Source: Propionivibrio soli
GTDB lineage: Bacteria > Pseudomonadota > Gammaproteobacteria > Burkholderiales > Rhodocyclaceae
Assembly: GCF_025770765.1 (NCBI RefSeq)
Contig: NZ_JANZKY010000009.1
Location: forward strand, 163,474-227,473
Length of the DNA stretch: 64,000 nucleotides
Direction: 5' to 3'
Shown: positions 28,580 through 38,203 of the stretch, in pieces
Layout of the letters: each line of letters opens with the position of its first letter
How positions within the stretch are numbered: the first letter of the stretch is position 1
Notes under the pieces: generated by a model
Told to the model about the DNA's origin: nothing
Seen by the model: only the letters and a program-made list of their open reading frames with translations
Database searches by the model: none
Translations under genes and position numbers: made by a program

Positions 28580-28933
28580 CTAGAAGGAGGCCCCGTCAAT
28601 CAGGGTGAAGGGCAGGCGGCTTGGCTCGACGCCGTCCACGCAGCCAGCGTTGATTCGGTAATGGCCCGGTTTGCTCATCGTCTGATGAAATGGGTAAATC
28701 CCGCAGCGTCGGCAAAAGTGATGCTTGGCGATGTGGCGCCCGAATTCATACGTTCCGAGCGCGTCGCTGTCCACCTCAATTTCGATGTCCTCGGGAGCGA
28801 CGGTGAACGCGGTCATCAGCGCCCCTTTTCGCCGGCAAATCGAACAGTTGCACCGCAGGCCGTTCTCGATTTCCGGTCCGCGGAACCGGAAACGGATGGC
28901 GCCGCAGTGGCAGCTCCCAGTGTGCTCTTTCAT
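28580..28933 (-). CDS. GFA (glutathione-dependent formaldehyde-activating) family protein
   Basis: This is a 117-residue zinc-binding protein of the GFA/CENP-V family. Cys pairs are visible in SCHCGAIRF (about 8-16), CNCSICRRKG (about 28-37) and HHFCRRCGIYPF (about 71-82). I chose the ATG at 28933, which has AGGGAG upstream. Most family members have no proven formaldehyde activity, and nothing nearby suggests C1 metabolism. It is a lone gene on the minus strand. Confidence 0.88.
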   Translation of the reverse strand: MKEHTGSCHCGAIRFRFRGPEIENGLRCNCSICRRKGALMTAFTVAPEDIEIEVDSDALGTYEFGRHIAKHHFCRRCGIYPFHQTMSKPGHYRINAGCVDGVEPSRLPFTLIDGASF

Positions 28934-29099
28934 TCGATTTCTCCCTTTCATATCAGCTAGTTATAGGGCGGCTCGACGCGACTCGTCGATCCGGCAGCTT
29001 TGTGGGAGCGGTTTTTGCCCCTCATCAACTGAGGCGAGCGGAAACGCCGCGACCCTCTAATTTGCCATATTCCGCGTTCGACGCATAAAGGAGAACACG

Positions 29100-29306
29100 A
29101 TGAATAGCTGGACTAAATCGATTGCGCTGGTGGCGATCCTGACGACGCTCGGCGCATGTTCCAACATGACGCCACAAGAGCGCAACACGGCTATTGGGGC
29201 GGGTGCCGGCGCCGTGGCTGGCTCGGTCCTGTCCGGTGGCAGCGGTGTCGGTACGGTAGGCGGGGCTGTCGTCGGCGGCGTCGTCGGTAACCAGATCAAA
29301 CGCTGA
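29100..29306 (+). CDS. glycine-zipper lipoprotein (OsmB-like)
   Basis: This is a 68-residue small lipoprotein. A hydrophobic signal ends in the lipobox LGAC at about 17-20, and the mature part is a glycine zipper (AIGAGAGAVAGS, VGGAVVGGVVGN). Length and layout match OsmB/YmgG-like outer-membrane lipoproteins linked to envelope or osmotic stress. AAAGGAG lies before the ATG. It is followed by a hairpin and then a permease gene. Confidence 0.87.
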   Translation: MNSWTKSIALVAILTTLGACSNMTPQERNTAIGAGAGAVAGSVLSGGSGVGTVGGAVVGGVVGNQIKR

Positions 29307-29334
29307 TCTCTCGTACATCTCACGCCAGACCCTC

Positions 29335-29360
29335 GGGCGGTCGCTTCTCACGGACCGCCC
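29335..29360 (+). terminator. probable terminator after the glycine-zipper lipoprotein
   Basis: GGGCGGTC and GACCGCCC form an 8-bp stem with a 10-base loop 29 bases after the stop codon, followed by TAACATTTCCCC. The T-tract is weak. Confidence 0.45.
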
Positions 29361-29446
29361 TAACATTTCCCCCTCTTCGTATAGTTTCCTAAAAGCAGCT
29401 TGTACCGCGTCGACGTACAATGCGTCTCGATAATAAGGAGACGTAC

Positions 29447-30220
29447 GTGTCGTTGCCCGATTTTCCCCTGGCGTTCTATCCGGTCGCCATTCTCGCCATT
29501 TTGCTGGCGGGCATTTCCAAGGGCGGTTTCGGGGGAGCCGCCGGCGGCCTCGCTGTACCCCTCATGTCGATTCTCATTGCGCCGCCAGAAGCAGCCGGCA
29601 TCATGCTGCCGATCCTGTGCGCGATGGACATCTTCAGCGTATATGCCTACCGCGGCCAGTGGTCGCGCCATCACTTGCGCGTTCTCTTGCCTGGTTCGAT
29701 CATCGGCGTCGCGCTGGGCGGCGTGGCTTTCGGCATGCTCTCGGTGAATCTAATCCGGCTGCTGCTCGGGCTCATTTCCGTCATCTACACGCTGAACAAA
29801 TGGCTGCGCCTCTCCGAGCGCATCAGCCAACGGCTTGCGATGCGGGAGAGGGCGCCGGGGCCGGTAACCGGCGCCGTCTGCGGCCTTCTCTCAGGCTTCA
29901 CCAGCACGCTCGCGCATTCGGGCGGGCCGCCATTTGCCGTCTATATCTACTCGCAGAAACTCGACAAAACGCTGATCGTCGCTACGTCGGCGGTGTTTTT
30001 TTGCGTCGGCAACTACCTCAAGCTGATCCCGTACTATCTCGTCGGTCAACTCAATACGGGCAACCTGGCCACCTCGCTCGTGTTCGCGCCGCTGGCGCCG
30101 CTCGGTGTCTGGCTCGGCGTCTGGCTGCATAAACGCGTAAGCGCCGAGGCCTTCTTCGGTGTCAGTTACACCCTGCTTTTCATCAGCGGCGTGAAGCTCA
30201 TCTACGACGCGCTGGTCTGA
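29447..30220 (+). CDS. TauE/SafE family sulfite exporter-like permease
   Basis: This is an inner-membrane protein of about 257 residues with about 8 hydrophobic segments. TauE/SafE features are GISKGGFGGAAGGLAVPLM near the N terminus and SGFTSTLAHSGGPPFAVYIY in the second half, the two repeats of the family. The start is the GTG at 29447, with a perfect AAGGAG six bases upstream; an in-frame ATG at 29420 has no ribosome site. The family exports sulfite, sulfoacetate or similar anions, but the substrate here is unknown. It converges on the helicase gene. Confidence 0.88.
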   Translation: MSLPDFPLAFYPVAILAILLAGISKGGFGGAAGGLAVPLMSILIAPPEAAGIMLPILCAMDIFSVYAYRGQWSRHHLRVLLPGSIIGVALGGVAFGMLSVNLIRLLLGLISVIYTLNKWLRLSERISQRLAMRERAPGPVTGAVCGLLSGFTSTLAHSGGPPFAVYIYSQKLDKTLIVATSAVFFCVGNYLKLIPYYLVGQLNTGNLATSLVFAPLAPLGVWLGVWLHKRVSAEAFFGVSYTLLFISGVKLIYDALV

Positions 30221-30274
30221 TCGCCTGGGGGCGGACGGTCGGCTTGTTGGCGTGCCGTCCGCTCTTCGGTCTTC

Positions 30275-32353
30275 CTATTTCCACATCTCGGCGAGGCGCG
30301 CTGCGATATCCGCCCGGGCTTTTTGCGCATCGGTCGTCGCCTGCGCGGCGCTTTCCGGCATTGGCGGCCACGTCGTGTGCTCGAAGTGGCGGGCGACGCC
30401 GTTGGTGATGAAGCGGCTGCGTGTGGCATATACGTGCCGATCGCCGGAACGCGTCTGTTGTTGCACGTAAAAGCGCTGCGGTACGATGAGCTGTAGATCG
30501 TCGCGGGCGCGCGTCATAGCGACGTAGAGAAGCCGGCGCTCCTCATCGATTTCGGCTTCCGAACCCGTGGCGAGATCCGAAGGCAGGCAGCCGTCGACGA
30601 CGTTGAGTACCGACACCGATCGCCACTCTTGGCCTTTCGCCGAATGAATCGTAGACAGGATCAGGTAGTCGTCGTCACGGTACGGTGCGCCGGATTCGTC
30701 GCTGGTGGCGTCCGGCGGGTCGAGCGTGAGTTCGGTGAGAAAGCGCTCGCGGGTAGCGAAGGTGGCGGCGATGCGCTGCAGTTGTAGAAGATCTGCCTGC
30801 CGAACGGCGGCGTCGTCGTAGCGGCGCATCAGGTGTTCCTCGTACCAAGCGACGACCTGCTCGACATCAGCCGGCCAGCTCGCATTGGAACGCAGTTCGG
30901 CATAGAGCTTCATGAAGCCGCGCCAGCTTTCCTCGGCGGCGCCCGGAACGCGAACCTCAGCCAGGGCGGCGAGCGGGTCCGGGCTCACATCGACGGCATC
31001 GAGGATGCGGGTGGCGGTGGCCGGCCCGATCCCCGAAATGAGCAGGGCGACGCGAAACCCCGCAAGGCGGCCGCGCGGGTTTTCTGCCCAGCGCAGAACG
31101 GCGAGGACATCTTTGATGTGTGCAGCCTCAAGGAATTTGAGGCCGCCGAACTTCACGAACGGGATATTGCGCCGCGTGAGTTCGAGTTCCAGCGGCGCGC
31201 TGTGGCTCGACGTGCGGAAGAGTACCGCCTGTGACTTGAGTGTCAGACCGCGCTCACGACCTTCAAGGACGTTTTCCGCGACGTAGCGCGCCTGATCGGT
31301 CTCGTCACGTACCGAGACGAGACGCGGCCTGCCGCCGCCGACCCGCTCGGTCCACAGGTTTTTGGTGAAGCGCTCGGCGGCGAGGCCGATGACGGCGTTC
31401 GATGCGTCGAGGATCGGTTGCGTCGACCGGTAGTTGCGTTCGAGCGTGGCCACGTGCGCCGGTGGCTCGAATTGCGTCGGAAAGTCGAGAATATTGCGCA
31501 CCGTCGCGGCGCGGAACGAGTAGATCGACTGCGCGTCGTCGCCGACTACCGTCAGGCCGCGTCCCTGCGGTTTGAGACCCAGCAGAATGGCCGCCTGCAG
31601 GCGGTTCGTATCCTGGTATTCGTCGACCAGGACGTGATCGAAGCGCTCGCCGATTTCGCCGGCGAAGGCGGGTTCGGCCGCCAGGCGCGCCCAGTAGAGC
31701 AGGAGATCGTCGTAGTCGAGCACGTTCTGGGCTTGCTTGGCCTGAACGTAGTTCTGGAACAGACGCTTGAGCTGAATTTCCCACATCGCGTACCTGGGAA
31801 AATTCTCGGCGAGCACCTGCGCCAGCGGTTGTTCGCTGTTTACCGCGCGCGAGTAGATCGCCATGCAGGCGCCCTTGGTGGGAAAACGCTTTTCGGTGGT
31901 GTCGAGCTCCAGTTCGTGCCGGACGATGGCGAGCAGGTCTTCTGAATCGGTGCGGTCGTGGATGGTGAACGATGCATGCAGACCGATGCGTTCGGCATAG
32001 TCGCGCAGTAAGCGCGCGCCCATGGCGTGAAATGTTCCCGCCCAGGGAAAGCTCGGCGGGCGCTGGTCGGCCGGTGCGCCGATCACGCGATTGATGATCA
32101 GGCCGACGCGCCGCGCCATTTCGGCCGCGGCCCGACGGGAAAAGGTCAGTAGAAGAATGCGCTGCGGATCGGCACCGCGTACAACGAGATGGGCGACCCG
32201 ATGCGCGAGCGTATTCGTCTTGCCCGATCCGGCACCGGCGATCACAAGCAGCGGTCCGTGTTCGCCGTCGTATTCGACGGCATGGCGCTGCTCGTCGTTC
32301 AAGGAAGCGAGATAGTCGGCCTCGGGGCGCAAGCGAACGGCGGCGATGCTCAT
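30275..32353 (-). CDS. UvrD/Rep family ATP-dependent DNA helicase
   Basis: This is a 692-residue superfamily 1A 3'-5' helicase. Motifs in order are LNDEQRHAV (Q motif), AGAGSGKTNTLAHR (Walker A, about 39-52), LLTFSRRAAAEM, DYDDLL, VDEYQDTN (Walker B), VGDDAQSIYSFRAA, LERNYRST, STIHSAKGQEW and VAMTRARDDLQL. It is about 30 residues shorter than UvrD and lacks a clear C-terminal Tudor-like region. The close fit to the UvrD/PcrA core makes a DNA repair or replication-restart role likely. It sits alone on the minus strand. Confidence 0.92.
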   Translation of the reverse strand: MSIAAVRLRPEADYLASLNDEQRHAVEYDGEHGPLLVIAGAGSGKTNTLAHRVAHLVVRGADPQRILLLTFSRRAAAEMARRVGLIINRVIGAPADQRPPSFPWAGTFHAMGARLLRDYAERIGLHASFTIHDRTDSEDLLAIVRHELELDTTEKRFPTKGACMAIYSRAVNSEQPLAQVLAENFPRYAMWEIQLKRLFQNYVQAKQAQNVLDYDDLLLYWARLAAEPAFAGEIGERFDHVLVDEYQDTNRLQAAILLGLKPQGRGLTVVGDDAQSIYSFRAATVRNILDFPTQFEPPAHVATLERNYRSTQPILDASNAVIGLAAERFTKNLWTERVGGGRPRLVSVRDETDQARYVAENVLEGRERGLTLKSQAVLFRTSSHSAPLELELTRRNIPFVKFGGLKFLEAAHIKDVLAVLRWAENPRGRLAGFRVALLISGIGPATATRILDAVDVSPDPLAALAEVRVPGAAEESWRGFMKLYAELRSNASWPADVEQVVAWYEEHLMRRYDDAAVRQADLLQLQRIAATFATRERFLTELTLDPPDATSDESGAPYRDDDYLILSTIHSAKGQEWRSVSVLNVVDGCLPSDLATGSEAEIDEERRLLYVAMTRARDDLQLIVPQRFYVQQQTRSGDRHVYATRSRFITNGVARHFEHTTWPPMPESAAQATTDAQKARADIAARLAEMWK

Positions 32354-32790
32354 GCGACAGAATCGGTGGCGTTAAGCCGTAGCCGTTTTGCCGGTCTCGG
32401 CAACTGAACTGCCGGCGACGGAAGGAAAAAAGCCATTTCGCGGTCTTCCTGTATGACTGAATCTCGTTGTGCGAGGCTCATGGCGCCCACGGCGGGCGCC
32501 GGCCCTGGAGGACGATTATCTCCCGGTTGAGCTTCCGAAAGGTGGATTGCTCTCCAACCCTTCACGGCGACCGGGCCGTTGTTTGCGTGGGCCCGCTCAT
32601 GTGCCCACTTTCCAAGCTACTTCTTGTGATAGCGGTGGAACGCGTGCGTGGCGCACCTGTCCACTTCGGCGGTAAGCTGCACGGAGTACGAAACAATCGA
32701 ATACCGCGCGATAATCAGATGTAATAATGCTCGTTCTCGCGGCGGAGAAAAGCCCGCCGCATCGTTGTAATTGCAGCTTGGTAAGTGGAA
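32354..32790. other. intergenic region between the helicase and the PBP gene
   Basis: This 437-base gap holds both divergent promoters. Short AT-rich segments such as GATAATCAGATGTAATAAT lie near 32710-32730, just upstream of the PBP gene. A GCGGCGG...CCGCCGC hairpin lies near 32740-32760. No clear -35/-10 pair or gene is visible. Open frames on both strands show no recognisable family. Confidence 0.4.
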
Positions 32791-35700
32791 ATGGCAGACA
32801 GTGTGGGTAGGGTGGCAGTAAACGGCCAGGACGAGAAAACCGGCCGCGGGGGCGTACCGAAGAAACTTTGGAAACGCCGCATCATCATCTGGGGCGGCCT
32901 TGCGTTGATGGGTGGCGCAGCGGCGACAGCCGGGCTATGGGAAGCGCGGGATTCCCGTTTGCAGGCCCGCTACTTCTCAGAATTTGCGCGCACGATCCGC
33001 TGGAGCGTCGAGCCGGGCCCTAATGCCAGCCTATGGCTGCCGCAGGACGGACCCTACGATGTCCGGCTCGGCTACGTACACATGAAGGACATGTTGCCGC
33101 GGCTTGATCAAGCCGGTTACGCGGTCGTCAGCCAGGCGCGGCAGTCGGACGGCTTCCGTGAGAGCGTCGAACGTGGTTTTTACCCCATTTACCGTGAGAA
33201 ATCGCAAGCCGGTCTGAGGCTACTCGATCGGCACGGCAAGCCGTTGTACGCCAGCCGGTACCCTCAACGCCAGTACCGCAGTTTTGACGAAATCCCGCCG
33301 GTACTCGTCGACGCCTTGCTGTACATCGAGAACCGGGGACTGCTGGACCCCGAACATCCAATGCGTAACCCGGCTGTCGATTGGGGCCGATTCACCCGCG
33401 CCGCCTTCGGTCACACATTGCGCGCGTTCGACCTCGAAGGTGAACGTGGCGGTGGAAGTACGCTGGCAACGCAGATTGAGAAATTCCGCCATTCCCCCGG
33501 CGGGCGCACACGCAACACCGACGACAAGCTGCGGCAGATGATTTCGGCTTCGCTGCGCGCCTACAGCGACGGCGAGGAAACACTCGTTGCCCGGCAGCGC
33601 ATCGTGCTCGATTACCTCAACTCGGTGCCGCTCGCCGGGCTGGCAGGGTATGGCGAGGTTAACGGGATCGGCGACGGGTTGTGGGCGTGGTACGGACGTG
33701 ATTTCGCCGAAGCCAACCGGGTACTGGCCGATCCCTCGGCCGACCCCGCGCTGCGTGCGCAGGTGTTCCGCGAAATGCTGTCGCTAATCGTCGCGCAGCG
33801 GCGGCCGTCAGGACTACTGCTCGAATCCACCGAGCGCCTCGACCGGTTGACCGACAGCTATCTGCGGTTGCTCGCCAGCGACGGCGGAGTGCCGGAAGGC
33901 TTACGCGACGCGGCACTGAAGACGCGGCTTGATCCCGCGCGGCGGATGCGCACGGGCGACGCCATCTCGTTCGTCGAGCGCAAGGCCATCAACGATGCTC
34001 GGGGCACCCTGGGCGATTTGCTCGGCGTCGAAGACCTTTATGCACTCGATCGCTTTGATCTCGAAGCGCGCACGACGCTCGATACGGCGGCGCAGGCGGG
34101 GGTGACCGCGTACTTCAGCCGCCTGGCGCAAGAAGACTACCTGCGATGCGCCGGGTTCAAGGAGAAGCGCCTGCTCGATCGTGGCGATCCGACCGGCGTG
34201 AACTACAGCTTCACGTTGTATGAGCGTACGGCGCTCGGCAATGTGCTGCGCGTGCAGGCCGACAACCTCAACCAGCCGCTCGACATCAATGCCGGCACCA
34301 AACTGGACTTGGGCTCAAGCGCCAAGTTCCGGACCCTGATTTCGTATCTCTCGGTCGTCGCCGACTTGCACCGCCGCTACGCCGACGTGGAAAGCGCTGC
34401 ACTAGCACGCGTCGAAACGCGGTCGTCCGACAAACTCACGAACTGGGCGCTCGGCTATCTACGGGAGCACAAAGACCGGGATCTCACGGCGATGCTCGAA
34501 GCGGCGATGGAACGTCGCTATTCGGCGAATCCGAACGAAACGTTCTTTACCGGCGGCGGCGTGCATCGCTTTTCGAACTTCAAGCACGAAGATGATGGCC
34601 AGATGCCGAGCGTCGCTGGCGCACTCGAGCAATCGATCAATCTCGTTTTCGTGCGCATCATGGACGACGTGGTGCACTACCACGCGTACGAAGCCGAGGA
34701 CGCGCCGGCACGTTCGCTGCGCGAAGGCGACGACAAGGCCCGTCAGGATTTCCTCAACCGTTTCGCCGAGCGCGAAGGCATCGGTTTCCTGCGGACTTTC
34801 TGGCACAAATATCGGGATGTGCCGCCCGACGAGCGGCTCGAGGTGCTTGCCGATTCAGTGCCCGCGAAACAGGCGCCGCTGGCCGCGGCGTATCTCGCCG
34901 TCGTTCCGGAGGCCGACTTCGCGACCTTCGAGGCCTTCATGCGCGAACACCTGGGCGACAAGGCCGGGACGGAGGGCGGATTGCGCCGCATCCACGAACT
35001 ACACGCCACACGCAACTTCAACCTCTCGGACCAGGGTTACCTGGCGCGCGTGCATCCGCTTGAGTTGTGGCTTGTGCGCTATTTGCGCGCCCACCCGGAC
35101 GCCGATCTGCGGACGGTTGTCGCCGAGAGCGTGAACGAGCGCCGCGAGGCGTCGCGCTGGCTCTTTTCGTCCCGGTTTCGGCATGCGCAGCAAGTGCGTA
35201 TCGATATCGTGGTGGAGGTCGCAGCGTTCGAGCGCATTGCGGCCGAATGGCGCCGCCTCGGCTACCCCTTCGAGCACTTGGTGCCCTCGCTCGCCACGTC
35301 GATCGGCAGCTCTGCCGACCGCCCGGCAGCGCTGGCGGAGTTGATGGGCATTGTGGTGAACGACGGCGTGCGTCGCCCGACCGTGCGTATCGACCGCTTG
35401 CACTTTGCCGCCGCCACGCCGTACGAAACGCTCGTCGAACGACGCACGGAAGCGGGTGAGCAGGTTCTGCCGCCTGAGATTGCTCGGGTTGCCCGCCGGG
35501 CGCTGCTGCGCGTTGTCGACAGCGGTACGGCGCGTCGCGTCAAGGATATATACCTGGATGCCGACGATCATGCGCTGACGGTAGGCGGCAAGACGGGGAC
35601 CGGGGATCACCGCTTCGACGTAGTTGCCGCCGACGGCACGGTGAAGAGTTCACGCGTCATGAACCGCGCCGCGACCTTCGCCTTCTACATCGGCGACCGC

Positions 35701-35943
35701 TTTTTCGGCGTCGTCACAGCGTTCGTTCCGGGAGGTAAGGCCGCCGGCTACGACTTCACCTCGGCGTTACCGGTGCAGATTCTCAAGGAATTGCAGCCGG
35801 TGCTGCGGCCGCTGATTGCCGGCAAGGATGGAGTGCCGGGACGTTGTGCGGAAGCTGGCAAGAGCGACCCGCGTTGGGTTGAAGTCGCGGATCGCGCGGC
35901 GAAGACAAACTTGTCCGACGTACCAACAAGCGCCAAGAACTGA
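32791..35943 (+). CDS. class A penicillin-binding protein, divergent (transglycosylase plus transpeptidase)
   Basis: This is an inner-membrane, periplasm-facing protein of about 1050 residues. One TM helix lies near 32-50. The GT51 glycosyltransferase domain has Glu180 in YIENRGLLDPEHP, GGSTLATQ and a DYLNSVPL...GYGEVNGIG segment. The transpeptidase has SxxK as Ser509-x-x-Lys512, SxN as Ser615-Ile-Asn617 and KTG as Lys934-Thr-Gly936. All three penicillin-binding motifs are intact, but the insertion between SxN and KTG is very long (about 315 residues). The GT51 motifs differ from the consensus. A GTG two codons upstream is an alternative start. Confidence 0.85.
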   Translation: MADSVGRVAVNGQDEKTGRGGVPKKLWKRRIIIWGGLALMGGAAATAGLWEARDSRLQARYFSEFARTIRWSVEPGPNASLWLPQDGPYDVRLGYVHMKDMLPRLDQAGYAVVSQARQSDGFRESVERGFYPIYREKSQAGLRLLDRHGKPLYASRYPQRQYRSFDEIPPVLVDALLYIENRGLLDPEHPMRNPAVDWGRFTRAAFGHTLRAFDLEGERGGGSTLATQIEKFRHSPGGRTRNTDDKLRQMISASLRAYSDGEETLVARQRIVLDYLNSVPLAGLAGYGEVNGIGDGLWAWYGRDFAEANRVLADPSADPALRAQVFREMLSLIVAQRRPSGLLLESTERLDRLTDSYLRLLASDGGVPEGLRDAALKTRLDPARRMRTGDAISFVERKAINDARGTLGDLLGVEDLYALDRFDLEARTTLDTAAQAGVTAYFSRLAQEDYLRCAGFKEKRLLDRGDPTGVNYSFTLYERTALGNVLRVQADNLNQPLDINAGTKLDLGSSAKFRTLISYLSVVADLHRRYADVESAALARVETRSSDKLTNWALGYLREHKDRDLTAMLEAAMERRYSANPNETFFTGGGVHRFSNFKHEDDGQMPSVAGALEQSINLVFVRIMDDVVHYHAYEAEDAPARSLREGDDKARQDFLNRFAEREGIGFLRTFWHKYRDVPPDERLEVLADSVPAKQAPLAAAYLAVVPEADFATFEAFMREHLGDKAGTEGGLRRIHELHATRNFNLSDQGYLARVHPLELWLVRYLRAHPDADLRTVVAESVNERREASRWLFSSRFRHAQQVRIDIVVEVAAFERIAAEWRRLGYPFEHLVPSLATSIGSSADRPAALAELMGIVVNDGVRRPTVRIDRLHFAAATPYETLVERRTEAGEQVLPPEIARVARRALLRVVDSGTARRVKDIYLDADDHALTVGGKTGTGDHRFDVVAADGTVKSSRVMNRAATFAFYIGDRFFGVVTAFVPGGKAAGYDFTSALPVQILKELQPVLRPLIAGKDGVPGRCAEAGKSDPRWVEVADRAAKTNLSDVPTSAKN

Positions 35944-35965
35944 AGCAGCCGGCATCGGCCGTTCG

Positions 35966-35998
35966 GGTTCCCACTGCAATGGCAGCGGGAACCTTCTC
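35966..35998 (+). terminator. intrinsic terminator after the PBP gene
   Basis: GGTTCCC and GGGAACC (35966-35993) form a stem extended by CTGC/GCAG across an A-C mismatch, with loop AATG, and are followed by TTCTCCC. It lies 22 bases past the stop. Confidence 0.6.
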
Positions 35999-36100
35999 CC
36001 ACTCTCCTTAGCGCCTTTCGAGTTTGAGTTTCCTCTGGTGCGCGGGCGGTGGAGATCAGGCCGTGGCGTTGGTGTGTGCGCCCTTGGCAGCGGGCTTGCT

Positions 36101-37735
36101 CTACGACTTGGCTTGCTCGGAGCGCATGAAGTCCGTTACCGATGAATGCAGGCTGCCGGGCGGCAGTTTACCCAGAACACCCGCGCGCACGAGTTTGCGC
36201 CGTACGTTGTTGCGCAAGCCGCAGATGATCAGGCGCGTTTTGAAATGGCGGCAATCGTCGATGATTTCGCTCAACGACTGGATGCCTGTAGCGTCGACAA
36301 ACGGTACGTGCCGCATGCGCAGGATCAGCGTGTCGGTGTGCGCCTGGATGCTCTCCAGCGTACGTTCGAGTTTGTCTGCGGCGGCGAAGAAGAACGGCCC
36401 CTCGATGTCGTAAATCATGGTGCCTTTCGGCAGCACGAAGTTCTCGTGCGCGCGGGCGGCAAGGAAGTTCTCGTTGTCGTTCTCGATCTGTACGGCGGTC
36501 GCCATGCGGCGCATGAAAATCAGCGAGGCGAGGACAACACCGACGTTTACGGCGATCACCAAGTCGGAGAAGACGGTGAGCAGGAAGGTCAGCACGAGCA
36601 CACCCACGTCCGCTCGCGACGAGGTACGGGCGAGGTGGATGAAGTGGTGAATCTCGCTCATGTTATAGGCGACGACGAAGAGTATCGCCGCCAGCGTGCA
36701 CAGCGGAATGTACGCAGCGAGCGGTGCCAGGGCCAGCACGATGGCGAGCAGCGTCAGCGCATGAATGACGCCCGACAGTGGGCTGTTGCCGCCGTTGCGG
36801 ATGTTGGCCGCCGTACGGGCGATGGCGCCGGTTGCCGCGAAACCGCCGAACAGCGGCGAAACGATGTTGGCGATACCCTGGCCGATCAGTTCCTGGTCCG
36901 AATCGTGGCGCGTACCGCCCATGCCGTCCGCGACCACGGCGGATAGCAGCGATTCAATCGCGCCGAGCAAGGCGATCGTGAAGGCCGGACCGATCAAGCG
37001 CATGACGTCCGAAAACGAGATGGCCGGCACTTCGAAATGCGGCAACGACTGCGGGATGCCGCCGAATGCGCTACCGATCGTCGCCACGCCGTCGAACTTG
37101 AAGATGGCCTGTACCAGGGTCGTTACCACCATCGCGACGAGCGGTCCCGGTACGCGCTTGAGCAAACGGGGAATGATCAGCAACAGCGCCAGGCTCAGCA
37201 AAGCAAGCCCCGTCGTCGCTATATGCAGGTCGGCAAAGGCGAGAATCAACTGCCACAACTTCTCGTGGAAATGGTCGCCTGCGGCACCCGGTTTGAGGCC
37301 GAAGAAGTCCTTCCACTGCCCGACCCAGATGATGACGCCGATGCCCGATGTAAAGCCGATGATTACGGGATCGGGTATGTACTTGATGGCGCCGCCGAGG
37401 CGGGCAAAGCCCATCGCAACAAGGATCAAGCCGGCCATGAGCGTGGCGACCTGCAGACCGACGATTCCGTACTTGGCCGTGATCCCGGAAAGAATGACGA
37501 TAAAGGCCCCCGTCGGCCCTGAAATCTGGAAACGGCTGCCACCGAAGAGGGCGGCGAGCAGGCCGGCGACGATGGCGGTGTAGATACCCTGCTCGGGTTT
37601 GGCGCCGGAGGCGATCGCGAACGCCATGGCCAGGGGCAGGGCAATGATGCCGACGGTTATGCCGGCAACGAGGTTCTTGGCGAAATATTTCTTATCGAGC
37701 AGCCCGGCGCGGGCGGCTTCAAGCACGGCAATCAT
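36101..37735 (-). CDS. SulP family anion transporter with STAS domain
   Basis: This is an inner-membrane protein of 544 residues. The SulP core has GIIALPLAMAFAIASGAKPEQG and SGPTGAFIVILSGI and about 12 hydrophobic segments. The cytosolic STAS domain (about 425-540) contains GTMIYDIEGPFFFAAADK and RMRHVPFVDATGIQSL, typical of the SulP/DauA family. The substrate may be sulfate, bicarbonate or C4-dicarboxylates. It converges on the PBP gene and is divergent from a small RHH gene. Confidence 0.92.
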   Translation of the reverse strand: MIAVLEAARAGLLDKKYFAKNLVAGITVGIIALPLAMAFAIASGAKPEQGIYTAIVAGLLAALFGGSRFQISGPTGAFIVILSGITAKYGIVGLQVATLMAGLILVAMGFARLGGAIKYIPDPVIIGFTSGIGVIIWVGQWKDFFGLKPGAAGDHFHEKLWQLILAFADLHIATTGLALLSLALLLIIPRLLKRVPGPLVAMVVTTLVQAIFKFDGVATIGSAFGGIPQSLPHFEVPAISFSDVMRLIGPAFTIALLGAIESLLSAVVADGMGGTRHDSDQELIGQGIANIVSPLFGGFAATGAIARTAANIRNGGNSPLSGVIHALTLLAIVLALAPLAAYIPLCTLAAILFVVAYNMSEIHHFIHLARTSSRADVGVLVLTFLLTVFSDLVIAVNVGVVLASLIFMRRMATAVQIENDNENFLAARAHENFVLPKGTMIYDIEGPFFFAAADKLERTLESIQAHTDTLILRMRHVPFVDATGIQSLSEIIDDCRHFKTRLIICGLRNNVRRKLVRAGVLGKLPPGSLHSSVTDFMRSEQAKS

Positions 37736-37847
37736 TGAGGGACTCTTGGGAAATGTCGGCCGGCGCGTAGGCGCGTTGGCGACGTGTCGTCATTGGGGAG
37801 AGAAGAAATCCTAATGCAAAAACCGATGTGCCTACGATGTGCGTACC

Positions 37848-37855
37848 ATTATAAT
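37848..37855. promoter_or_regulatory. symmetrical TATAAT element between the SulP and RHH genes
   Basis: ATTATAAT at 37848-37855 reads as TATAAT on both strands, so it could serve as a -10 element for either divergent gene. Neither direction has a good -35 hexamer at 16-18 bases. Confidence 0.35.
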
Positions 37856-37996
37856 ACGGTTAGCCTTGAAGATTAATGGCGGCGACAAGAAGAAGCTGAA
37901 GTAGCCACTGTCTGCCGCCTGGGATCGCTGGCGGCTGGGGTGGCAGCCAAAGCGGATCTCGGGCTCACTGACATTGATTCCGCAAGGGAGACCGCC

Positions 37997-38203
37997 ATGG
38001 AAAGCCGTACGGCCCGTTTGACTATCCTGATCGATCCGCGCAAGAAGAAGTTGTTCGAGGACCTCTGCGCGCGCCAGGACCTCAACACCTCGCAGGTCAT
38101 CCGCAAGCTCATGCGCCAGTATCTGCTCGACAATCTGTCGCCGAACGAAGTCCCGGACTGGCTGGCGTCGCACGCCGCGCGAGCCGAAGAAGGAAAGAAA
38201 TGA
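37997..38203 (+). CDS. ribbon-helix-helix (CopG-like) small protein
   Basis: This is a 68-residue protein. The RHH pattern is a short strand TARLTILIDPRKKK followed by helices LFEDLCARQDLNTSQVIRKLMRQYLL. I chose the ATG at 37997 because AGGGAG precedes it; an upstream ATG in frame would add 19 residues. RHH proteins of this size are usually DNA-binding repressors. No partner toxin gene follows; the next gene is recQ 198 bases away. Confidence 0.75.
   Translation: MESRTARLTILIDPRKKKLFEDLCARQDLNTSQVIRKLMRQYLLDNLSPNEVPDWLASHAARAEEGKK

Noticed and set aside
32350..32565. A 71-codon minus-strand frame whose stop overlaps the helicase start as ATGA
   Set aside because: The peptide is Pro/Arg-rich with no recognisable motif and no ribosome site; the ATGA overlap alone is not enough.
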